Source: Hyphomicrobiaceae bacterium (GTDB lineage Bacteria > Pseudomonadota > Alphaproteobacteria > Rhizobiales > HXMU1428-3). Taken from it: DNA of 5,736 bases. Every line of letters begins with the position of its first letter. Positions within the stretch are counted from its first letter, which is position 1. The position numbers and the translations under genes were made by a program. The notes beneath the pieces were generated by a model. It was not told the DNA's origin, did not search any database, and was given only the letters and a program-made list of their open reading frames with translations. Positions 1 to 5,736 of this stretch are shown in pieces. The stretch covers positions 1-5,736 of the forward strand of contig JANQQH010000002.1 of NCBI GenBank assembly GCA_028285025.1, given 5' to 3'.

Positions 1-974
<974 letters not shown>

Positions 975-1027
975 TTAATTCAAACGCCCCCTAGCAAAGG
1001 GCCATAATTTTTACCACTTTTATCCAC

Positions 1028-1046
1028 TGAGGGGGTAAAGCCCTCA
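1028..1046 (-). other. Hairpin in the pdxJ-ilvC gap
   Basis: TGAGGG (1028-1033) and CCCTCA (1041-1046) form a perfect 6-bp GC-rich stem with a 7-nt loop, about 25 nt after the pdxJ stop on the minus strand. A second small hairpin lies closer to ilvC: GCCC (986-989) with GGGC (999-1002). Neither is followed by a T-run on the minus strand, so neither is a classical intrinsic terminator. They could stabilise mRNA ends, act as a processing site between pdxJ and ilvC, or be incidental. Confidence 0.4.
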
Positions 1047-1069
1047 AACCTGCTTGTCAATGTTCAATA

Positions 1070-1807
1070 TCAATGTCCAAGCGCTTTTAAATAACGTTTT
1101 ACCGTCTGTTCAACCCCATAAATCAAACAATCAGCTGTAAAGCAATGGCCAATTGAACATTCTGCGATATCTGGCACGGCCTGCATAAGAGCTGGTAGAT
1201 TCTCAAGCGTTAAATCATGCCCAGCATTAACTTTCAAACCGGCAGCACGGGCAGCTCCACATGTATCCCTAATTTGCGCCAATTCTTGTTTGATCTCTTG
1301 AGGGTCTGTGAGCACCCCATAAGGTCCTGTATAAATTTCAATACGATCAGCGTTCAATTGACCAGCCAAACTTCCAGCCTGCGGTATGCTATCTACAAAC
1401 AGAGACACCCGGCAGCCAAACCCTTGGACCTCTTTTATGAGGGGAACCAATTGATCTTTATTGCCAACCAAATCCCAACCATGATCAGATGTGTTTTGTG
1501 TCGGATCATCAGGAACCAAAGTCACCTGGTCAGGGCGAACGTCATTAACAATGCCAAGCAAACGCTGATCTGGAAAGCCTTCTATATTAAATTCCTTACC
1601 AGGCCACTGTGTATTGATCATCTGGGCCAGCTCATAGACATCTGATTTACGAATATGACGCTCATCAGGCCTTGGATGAACGGTTAAACCATGAGCACCA
1701 GCGCCCAAGGCCATCGCCCCAATGCCAGTAACGCTTGGCCAAGCCAAGTCACGCCGATTGCGCAACATGGCAATCGCATTCAAATTAACGCTTAAGTTGG
1801 TTGCCAT
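1070..1807 (-). CDS. pdxJ: Pyridoxine 5'-phosphate synthase PdxJ
   Basis: PdxJ condenses 1-deoxy-D-xylulose 5-phosphate with 3-amino-2-oxopropyl phosphate to pyridoxine 5'-phosphate, the last ring-forming step of DXP-dependent vitamin B6 synthesis; it is a cytosolic TIM barrel that forms an octamer. The 245 residues match the usual 235-250. Motifs in order are VNLNAIAMLRN (7-17), TVHPRPDERH with catalytic H44, FNIEG with E76, LVPDDP (97-102), SDHGWD (107-112), and VNAGHDLT with H197. SIGH (218-221) is in the C-terminal phosphate-binding region. In E. coli the first motif reads VNIDHIATLRN; the Asn-Ala form seen here is, from memory, usual in alphaproteobacterial members. The ATG at 1807 has AAGG at 1815-1818, an acceptable spacing. 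The gene sits between ilvN (62 bp upstream) and ilvC (116 bp downstream), all on one strand, an unusual place for pdxJ. Confidence 0.96.
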   Translation of the reverse strand: MATNLSVNLNAIAMLRNRRDLAWPSVTGIGAMALGAGAHGLTVHPRPDERHIRKSDVYELAQMINTQWPGKEFNIEGFPDQRLLGIVNDVRPDQVTLVPDDPTQNTSDHGWDLVGNKDQLVPLIKEVQGFGCRVSLFVDSIPQAGSLAGQLNADRIEIYTGPYGVLTDPQEIKQELAQIRDTCGAARAAGLKVNAGHDLTLENLPALMQAVPDIAECSIGHCFTADCLIYGVEQTVKRYLKALGH

Positions 1808-1818
1808 CAGGACACCTT

Positions 1819-1840
1819 AAAAAAACATCTGATTACTCAG
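1819..1840 (-). terminator. Weak terminator-like hairpin and T7 run between ilvN and pdxJ
   Basis: On the minus strand CTGA-GTAA-TCAG (1840-1829) is followed after three bases by seven T residues (1825-1819), just before the pdxJ ribosome site. The stem is only 4 bp, so it should at most pause RNA polymerase or end a fraction of transcripts. Read-through from ilvN into pdxJ is expected. Confidence 0.25.
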
Positions 1841-1869
1841 GAATAAAGCTATTTGTAACTGATCTAACT

Positions 1870-2391
1870 CTAGCTATTCATTCCCTCAGCCCCGCGTGAG
1901 ATGGCCGCAATACCCGTGCGCGCAACTTCAACAAGCCCAAGCGGTTTCATTAACTGAATGAATTGTTCAATCTTGCCAGATTTCCCCGTCACCTCAAACA
2001 CAAAATGTTCCGTAGAGGCATCAACCACTTGAGCGCGAAACGCTTCACCAAGGCGCAAAGCTTCAACCCGGTTATCGCCCTTGCCAGCCACTTTAACCAG
2101 CGCCAACTCCCGCTCAAGCGCGCGGGTGGTAACGGTTAAGTCAGTGACTTTATGTACCGGCACCAATCGTTCTAGTTGGGCCTTGATCTGTTCAATCACC
2201 ATAGGGGTGCCAGTGGTCACAATGGTGATGCGTGATATGTGCTTTTCATGGCTGGTCTCTGTCACAGTTAAGCTGTCAATGTTATAACCGCGCCCAGAAA
2301 ACAAACCAATCACACGTGCCAGCACGCCCGGTTCATTATCCACCAAAGCTGAAAGAGTATGTGTTTCTATCGTTTCACTAACAGTGCTCAT
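1870..2391 (-). CDS. ilvN: Acetolactate synthase small (regulatory) subunit
   Basis: This is the regulatory subunit of acetolactate synthase (also called IlvH). It binds IlvB, raises its activity, and confers feedback inhibition by branched-chain amino acids, usually valine. The 173 residues fit the family (about 160-185). An N-terminal ACT domain spans about residues 11-85, with NEPGVLARVIGLFSGRGYNI at 19-38. N19, G22 and N37 align with E. coli IlvH N11, G14 and N29, positions at which substitutions relieve valine inhibition, so a valine-sensitive enzyme is inferred. A second ACT-like domain follows at about 95-165. The ATG at 2391 has no strong ribosome site; GGG lies 7-9 nt upstream, in the loop of a short hairpin. 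ilvB ends 90 bp upstream and pdxJ follows after 62 bp. The gap to ilvB is wider than in tightly coupled ilv operons and carries a motif shared with the miaA upstream region. Confidence 0.96.
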   Translation of the reverse strand: MSTVSETIETHTLSALVDNEPGVLARVIGLFSGRGYNIDSLTVTETSHEKHISRITIVTTGTPMVIEQIKAQLERLVPVHKVTDLTVTTRALERELALVKVAGKGDNRVEALRLGEAFRAQVVDASTEHFVFEVTGKSGKIEQFIQLMKPLGLVEVARTGIAAISRGAEGMNS

Positions 2392-2392
2392 A

Positions 2393-2410
2393 AAATAGCC
2401 CAGCCTATTT
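2393..2410 (-). promoter_or_regulatory. Short hairpin abutting the ilvN start codon
   Basis: AAATAG (2393-2398) and CTATTT (2405-2410) form a perfect 6-bp AU-rich stem with a 6-nt loop. It lies directly before the ilvN ATG (2391-2389). In the mRNA the loop reads GCUGGG, the only purine-rich ribosome-site candidate. The stem is weak, so a control role is only a possibility. Confidence 0.25.
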
Positions 2411-2430
2411 ATAAATTTTATCGTTTATTG

Positions 2431-2459
2431 AATTACCATGGTTGGCAATAAGAAGTTTT
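2431..2459. repeat. Copy 1 of a bipartite motif shared with the miaA upstream region
   Basis: AATTACCATGGTT (2431-2443), six extra bases, then AAGAAGTTT (2450-2458). The same 13-mer and 9-mer, directly joined, occur at 5459-5480. Both copies lie on the same strand, about 40 bp upstream of a minus-strand start codon (ilvN here, miaA there). The core CCATGG is palindromic. It may be an operator or promoter element, or a remnant of a dispersed repeat. Confidence 0.45.
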
Positions 2460-2481
2460 TTACATAAAAAGACAAGTTTTG

Positions 2482-4248
2482 CTAAACCAACACTTTGCCC
2501 TCTTCACCAATCGCCTTTTTTAAATCTTCTTCATTCACGTCACTGGCAAGCAACATTTTATTGTGTGCCTCACCAGATGGGATCATCGGGAAACAATTGG
2601 CAAGTTTTTCAACCCGGCAATCAAACAAAACCGGCTTATCAACATTAATCATCTCTTCAATTGCCCCATCAAGTTCATCAGGGCGCTCTGCACGCAAACC
2701 TACGGCCCCATAAGCCTCAGCCATTTTCACAAAGTCAGGCAACGCTTCTGAATAAGAATGAGAATAGCGCCCACCATGCAACAATTCCTGCCATTGACGC
2801 ACCATGCCCATATATTCATTGTTCAAAATGAAAATCTTTATCGGCAAATTATATTGCACCGCGGTGGACATTTCTTGCATGGTCATTTGCACAGAGGCTT
2901 CCCCGGCAATATCAATCACCAACGCATCACGGTGGGCCAATTGCACCCCAAGCGCGGCAGGCAAGCCATAGCCCATTGTCCCCAAACCACCTGATGTCAT
3001 CCAGCGATTGGGTTCTTCAAAGCCATAATATTGCGCAGCCCACATTTGATGCTGGCCAACCTCGGTTGTAATAAAGGTCTTTTTATCTTTGGTAAGCTCA
3101 TAAAGCCGTTGGACAGCATATTGCGGCATAATCGTTTTTTTAGACGGCTTATAATCCAGGCTTTTCTTGGCGCGCCATTCATCAATCTGTCCCCACCAGC
3201 TTTTGAGCGCCTTTTTGTCCACTTGCGCGGCTTTGTTTTTCCAAATCCGGAACATATCTTCCAAAACATGCCCAACATCGCCAATGATAGGCAATTCAAC
3301 CCTCACATTCTTATTGATAGAGGATGGATCAATATCAATATGGATTTTCTTAGAATTGGGCGCAAATGCATCAAGCCGCCCGGTGATCCTGTCATCAAAA
3401 CGGGCCCCCACACAAACCATAACATCACAATCATGCATGGCCCAATTGGCCTCATAAGTGCCGTGCATGCCCAACATCCCGATCCATTGTTTGCTAGAAG
3501 CAGGATAAGCCCCAAGCCCCATTAAAGTAGACGTGATCGGCGCACCGGTCTTATTGACAAAGTCACGCAACAATTGACACGCGTTTGGCCCAGAATTAAT
3601 CACGCCCCCACCGGTATAAAACAAAGGCTTTTTGGCATTCGCAATCATATCAACAGCGCCGCGAATGGCCGCCTGGTCACCTTTTAATTGCGGGCGGTAA
3701 GTCCTATGGACAATCTTTTTAGGGCCAACATACTCAGCATTAGCAAATTGAACATCCTTTGGAATATCGATCACAACCGGTCCTGGCCGCCCGCTAGAGG
3801 CAACATAAAACGCCTCATGCATAACACGGGCTAAATCATTCACATCCTTGACCAAATAATTATGTTTGGTGCACGGCCGCGTAATGCCAACAGTGTCACA
3901 TTCTTGAAAGGCGTCTGTACCAATCATATGACTTGGCACTTGACCTGAAATACAAACGATCGGGATCGAATCTAACATAGCATCAGCCAGGCCAGTGACA
4001 GCATTGGTCACCCCTGGCCCAGAAGTCACCAACAACACGCCAACTTTTCCAGTTGAGCGCGCATACCCCTCAGCAGCATGAGCCGCTCCTTGTTCATGGC
4101 GCACCAAAACATGTTCTATGTCATTGCGATTAAAAATAGCATCATATACTGGTAACACGGCTCCGCCTGGATAACCGAAAACGTGCTCAACCCCTTGATC
4201 GGCCAAGCTTTGCAAAACGATTTCCGCGCCTGTCATTGTCCGCGCCAT
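2482..4248 (-). CDS. ilvB: Acetolactate synthase large (catalytic) subunit
   Basis: This ThDP-, Mg2+- and FAD-dependent enzyme makes 2-acetolactate from two pyruvates, or 2-aceto-2-hydroxybutyrate from pyruvate and 2-oxobutyrate, the first common step of valine/leucine/isoleucine synthesis; it works with IlvN in the cytosol. I start it at ATG 4248 (588 residues) because GGAGA (4261-4257) lies 8 nt upstream; the in-frame TTG at 4272 would add 8 residues without support. Order of domains: N-terminal ThDP-binding domain (about 5-170) with [10 protein letters not shown] and catalytic E52 in [16 protein letters not shown]; a central FAD-associated domain (about 195-330, TGGGVINSG); and a C-terminal ThDP domain (about 380-540). 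The Mg2+ motif reads GEAS with E450 where GD is the family pattern, and N477 (ILNNEYMG) is 27 residues later, the expected spacing. W486 (RQWQ) matches the herbicide-site Trp. Orthologues are named ilvB, ilvI or ilvG. It is probably the first gene of ilvB-ilvN-pdxJ-ilvC. Confidence 0.97.
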   Translation of the reverse strand: MARTMTGAEIVLQSLADQGVEHVFGYPGGAVLPVYDAIFNRNDIEHVLVRHEQGAAHAAEGYARSTGKVGVLLVTSGPGVTNAVTGLADAMLDSIPIVCISGQVPSHMIGTDAFQECDTVGITRPCTKHNYLVKDVNDLARVMHEAFYVASSGRPGPVVIDIPKDVQFANAEYVGPKKIVHRTYRPQLKGDQAAIRGAVDMIANAKKPLFYTGGGVINSGPNACQLLRDFVNKTGAPITSTLMGLGAYPASSKQWIGMLGMHGTYEANWAMHDCDVMVCVGARFDDRITGRLDAFAPNSKKIHIDIDPSSINKNVRVELPIIGDVGHVLEDMFRIWKNKAAQVDKKALKSWWGQIDEWRAKKSLDYKPSKKTIMPQYAVQRLYELTKDKKTFITTEVGQHQMWAAQYYGFEEPNRWMTSGGLGTMGYGLPAALGVQLAHRDALVIDIAGEASVQMTMQEMSTAVQYNLPIKIFILNNEYMGMVRQWQELLHGGRYSHSYSEALPDFVKMAEAYGAVGLRAERPDELDGAIEEMINVDKPVLFDCRVEKLANCFPMIPSGEAHNKMLLASDVNEEDLKKAIGEEGKVLV

Positions 4249-4256
4249 TTTAAATT

Positions 4257-4261
4257 TCTCC
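4257..4261 (-). promoter_or_regulatory. Ribosome binding site of ilvB
   Basis: GGAGA on the minus strand lies 8 nt before ATG 4248. It decides the start: the in-frame TTG at 4272 lies upstream of this site and would include it in the coding sequence. Confidence 0.7.
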
Positions 4262-4336
4262 ACTGCGATCAAAATTCATCAAAATACATACAAACTGCCC
4301 AGCCATTAACATTGCTCTTGGCCGTTCAGCAAGACG

Positions 4337-4367
4337 AAAAACACTCTAGCGCTTTGATAGAGTTTTA
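4337..4367 (-). terminator. Hairpin plus T-tract in the miaA-ilvB gap (terminator or leader element)
   Basis: ACTCTA (4343-4348) and TAGAGT (4358-4363) form a perfect 6-bp stem with a 9-nt loop. Read on the minus strand the stem is followed by G and five T (4341-4337); read on the plus strand it is followed by TTTT. It could end miaA transcripts, about 130 nt past the miaA stop. It could also lie in the 5' leader of ilvB, about 80-120 nt before its start, as an attenuator-like element. Stem GC is low (2 of 6 pairs), so strength is doubtful. I see no branched-chain-rich leader peptide ahead of it. Confidence 0.4.
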
Positions 4368-4376
4368 TGTTGTGTA

Positions 4377-4406
4377 GGTATAGCCTAACTTCTTTTTGGT
4401 CATCAA
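4377..4406 (-). promoter_or_regulatory. Candidate sigma-70 promoter for ilvB
   Basis: On the minus strand TTGATG (4406-4401), an 18-bp spacer, then TATACC (4382-4377). Each hexamer matches 4 of 6 consensus bases. A start near 4370 would give a leader of about 120 nt beginning just before the hairpin at 4363-4343. It is the best hexamer pair I found between miaA and ilvB, from an eye search only. Confidence 0.4.
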
Positions 4407-4496
4407 AAGAAGAGACAAAACCGGAAATGGCCTTCTGTTTTTTCTTTTAAAATCATCGGGCACAGCCAGAGACACTACCCAATGCAAACAGTTCAG

Positions 4497-5420
4497 TCAA
4501 CCACAATTGTAAATTTTTGAAAAAATATTATGCGATTCAGTTGCCATTTGTTGCGCATTAACATTATTCCACGAAAGCATATTACGTCTCAACCATGTGA
4601 GCTGGCGCTTGGCATACCGCCTGGTTTGCTGAGCAGCCCGTTTTATGGCCTCATCCAAGCTGATATCACCTTTTAGATAGTTAGATAGCTCTGGCACACC
4701 CAAAGCCCGCATAATTGGCAACCCCTCATCAAACCCATGGCCTAACAAAACTTTCACTTCCTCAAGCCCGCCCTGATGCACCATTTGTTCAAATCGCTCA
4801 TCAATCCGCTGATATAAGACCTCTCTTTCAAACTGTAAAACAAAGGGAACCGTTTGCGACAGATCCAACAAAGCGGGGCCTGTTTCTTGTTGCCAAAGGT
4901 CAAGAGAACGGCCTGTGCCCTCAATCACTTCAAGTGCCCGAACAACCCGTTGCGTATCAGCTGGGTTAAGCCGTTTTGCCATGATGGGGTCTTTGAGCTG
5001 CAAGACTTTATGCAACTCTTGGGCTCCTAACCGGTCAGCTTCTTGGCGCCAAAACGCGCGTATTTCTTCATCAATTTTTGGAACGTTGGAAAGCCCATTT
5101 AGCAAAGCTTGGAAATACAACCCCGTACCGCCCACTATAATTGCCCGCTTCTGTGCAGCTTCTAAGTCTTTAAGGACCTGCGTGATGTCTTCTAGCCAAG
5201 CCCCGGTTGAATAGGCCGTACCCCCACTTACGTGCCCATAAAGCTTGTGCGGCACTTGCCCCATCTCATCGTGCGATGGCCGGGCTGTGATAATTTGCAA
5301 GTCTTGATAAACCTGCGATGCATCCGCATTAACAATCACCCCATCAAACGCGCGGGCCACCGCCAACGCCAATCCTGATTTTCCGCTAGCGGTTGGTCCA
5401 GCAATTAAAATAGGTTTCAT
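4497..5420 (-). CDS. miaA: tRNA dimethylallyltransferase MiaA
   Basis: MiaA transfers the dimethylallyl group of DMAPP to N6 of adenosine 37 in tRNAs that read UNN codons (i6A37), stabilising codon pairing. The protein is 307 residues, within the usual 290-320. It shows the P-loop GPTASGKS (8-15), NADASQVY with catalytic D33, TARPS (45-49), HKLYGHV (58-64), GGTGLY with T99 (97-102), QRVVRALEVIEGTGRSL in the middle, and YAKRQLTWLRRN near the C-terminus. The residue after D33 is Ala, with Ser next (DAS); E. coli has DSA there. I start at ATG 5420, with AGG 7 nt upstream; a GTG codon at 5423 immediately before it is in frame and would add one residue. The gene is divergent from the serB-like fragment (192-bp gap) and 248 bp upstream of ilvB, so it is probably a separate transcription unit. 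Confidence 0.96.
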   Translation of the reverse strand: MKPILIAGPTASGKSGLALAVARAFDGVIVNADASQVYQDLQIITARPSHDEMGQVPHKLYGHVSGGTAYSTGAWLEDITQVLKDLEAAQKRAIIVGGTGLYFQALLNGLSNVPKIDEEIRAFWRQEADRLGAQELHKVLQLKDPIMAKRLNPADTQRVVRALEVIEGTGRSLDLWQQETGPALLDLSQTVPFVLQFEREVLYQRIDERFEQMVHQGGLEEVKVLLGHGFDEGLPIMRALGVPELSNYLKGDISLDEAIKRAAQQTRRYAKRQLTWLRRNMLSWNNVNAQQMATESHNIFSKIYNCG

Positions 5421-5458
5421 CACATAACCTGAGTTGTTGATCGCTCACAGCTAACCTT

Positions 5459-5480
5459 AATTACCATGGTTAAGAAGTTT
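5459..5480. repeat. Copy 2 of the bipartite motif, upstream of miaA
   Basis: AATTACCATGGTT (5459-5471) is directly followed by AAGAAGTTT (5472-5480), which runs into the left arm of the large inverted repeat. On the minus strand it contains TTAACCAT, which resembles an alphaproteobacterial CtrA half-site; that resemblance alone is weak. Its distance to the miaA ATG (39 bp) matches that of copy 1 to the ilvN ATG (40 bp). Confidence 0.45.
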
Positions 5481-5551
5481 GCATATTTAAATCGCTTGTC
5501 AAGCGATCGCCCAGCTTGTACCACCCTTGACAAGCGATTTAAATATGCAAA
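5478..5551. repeat. Perfect 26-bp inverted repeat between miaA and the serB-like gene
   Basis: Left arm 5478-5503 (starting TTTGCATATTTAAATCGC) and right arm 5526-5551 are exact reverse complements over 26 bp, separated by 22 bp. Outside the perfect arms pairing continues imperfectly to about 5460 and 5567. Each arm contains a smaller dyad: ATCGCTTG-T-CAAGCGAT (5491-5507) on the left and CTTG-A-CAAG (5526-5534) on the right. Each arm also carries an outward-facing TTGACA (5527-5532 on plus, 5502-5497 on minus), though I find no good -10 at 16-18 bp from either. No T-run follows, so an intrinsic terminator is unlikely. Candidates are a shared operator for divergent genes, a structured 5' leader, or a small mobile-repeat remnant. 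Confidence 0.85.
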
Positions 5552-5612
5552 AGTCTAAACTAGTAATGAAGGCGCAACCTAGCCTCGATCCTACGATACA
5601 AGAGTTTTATTT

Positions 5613-5736
5613 ATGACAAATCTAACCCTTATTGCGCCAGATGGACAAAACCATCTTCATGATGGAATTGTCTCCAGCATACTCACCAAAGCAAACTTAA
5701 CTGGTGAGCGGACCTGGCTTAAACAAAGAGATGCTG
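5613..5736 (+). CDS. serB: Probable phosphoserine phosphatase, N-terminal fragment (cut by window edge)
   Basis: An ATG at 5613 opens a frame with 41 codons to the window edge. The start of the protein is MTNLTLIAPDGQNHL, and TWLKQRDA ends the visible part. The pattern LTLIA near the start and a Trp-Leu about 30 residues later resembles the ACT-like N-terminal region of alphaproteobacterial SerB, and serB divergent from miaA is an arrangement I recall. SerB would dephosphorylate phosphoserine to serine, but its catalytic HAD motif (DxDxT) lies outside the window, so the function is inferred from context plus weak similarity. The ribosome site is poor (AAGAG about 9 nt upstream). The fragment is the only plus-strand gene supported here. 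Confidence 0.5.
   Translation, partial: MTNLTLIAPDGQNHLHDGIVSSILTKANLTGERTWLKQRDA

Noticed and set aside
1217..1645. 142-codon plus-strand open frame
   Set aside because: It lies wholly antisense to pdxJ, whose catalytic motifs are intact, and its translation resembles no family I know.
3031..3525. 164-codon plus-strand open frame
   Set aside because: It is antisense to ilvB within conserved coding sequence, and no recognisable domain is seen.
4249..4272. TTG start for ilvB at 4272
   Set aside because: No ribosome site precedes it, while GGAGA is well placed for ATG 4248, and the extra residues are not part of the family core.
4250..4279. 9-codon minus-strand upstream frame (MNFDRSGEI) ending 1 nt before the ilvB ATG
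   Set aside because: It has no ribosome site of its own and is probably a chance frame spanning the ilvB ribosome site.
4365..4403. 12-codon minus-strand frame (MTKKKLGYTYTT) ending just before the hairpin, as an attenuation leader peptide
   Set aside because: It has no ribosome site and no Ile or Val codons, and it overlaps the likely promoter hexamers. Four Thr codons are not enough to argue for attenuation.
5478..5551. Intrinsic terminator reading of the 26-bp inverted repeat
   Set aside because: It lies between divergent starts, the stem is AT-rich at the base, and no T-run follows on either strand.

Overview
The window looks like a chromosomal housekeeping region of an alphaproteobacterium with moderate base composition. 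The protein features that suggest this are a class I (short) ketol-acid reductoisomerase, a PdxJ of the VNLNAIAMLRN / TVHPRPDERH type, and the gene order (serB-like) <-> miaA - ilvB - ilvN - ilvC, which I recall from several alphaproteobacterial genomes. I cannot place it in an order or genus from sequence alone.

Layout, right to left along the minus strand: miaA (tRNA A37 dimethylallyltransferase, 4497-5420); a 248-bp gap holding a promoter candidate and a hairpin/T-tract; ilvB (acetolactate synthase large subunit, 2482-4248); a 90-bp gap; ilvN (small regulatory subunit, 1870-2391); a 62-bp gap; pdxJ (pyridoxine 5'-phosphate synthase, 1070-1807); a 116-bp gap with small hairpins; and ilvC (953 to the left edge, C-terminus missing). 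The only plus-strand gene is a 41-codon fragment starting at 5613 and running off the right edge. It is probably the N-terminus of SerB, divergent from miaA. No intergenic stretch exceeds 300 bases.

IlvB and IlvN form acetolactate synthase, and IlvC carries out the next step of isoleucine/valine synthesis. PdxJ makes the B6 vitamer that becomes PLP, the cofactor of the transaminase that ends the pathway. Its position between ilvN and ilvC is the unusual part of the layout.

The least explained DNA is non-coding. The miaA/serB-like divergent gap carries a perfect 26-bp inverted repeat with nested dyads. A bipartite motif (AATTACCATGGTT ... AAGAAGTTT) also occurs at nearly the same distance upstream of both miaA and ilvN. 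I see no phage, insertion sequence, CRISPR, tRNA or rRNA, and no protein system that appears new.
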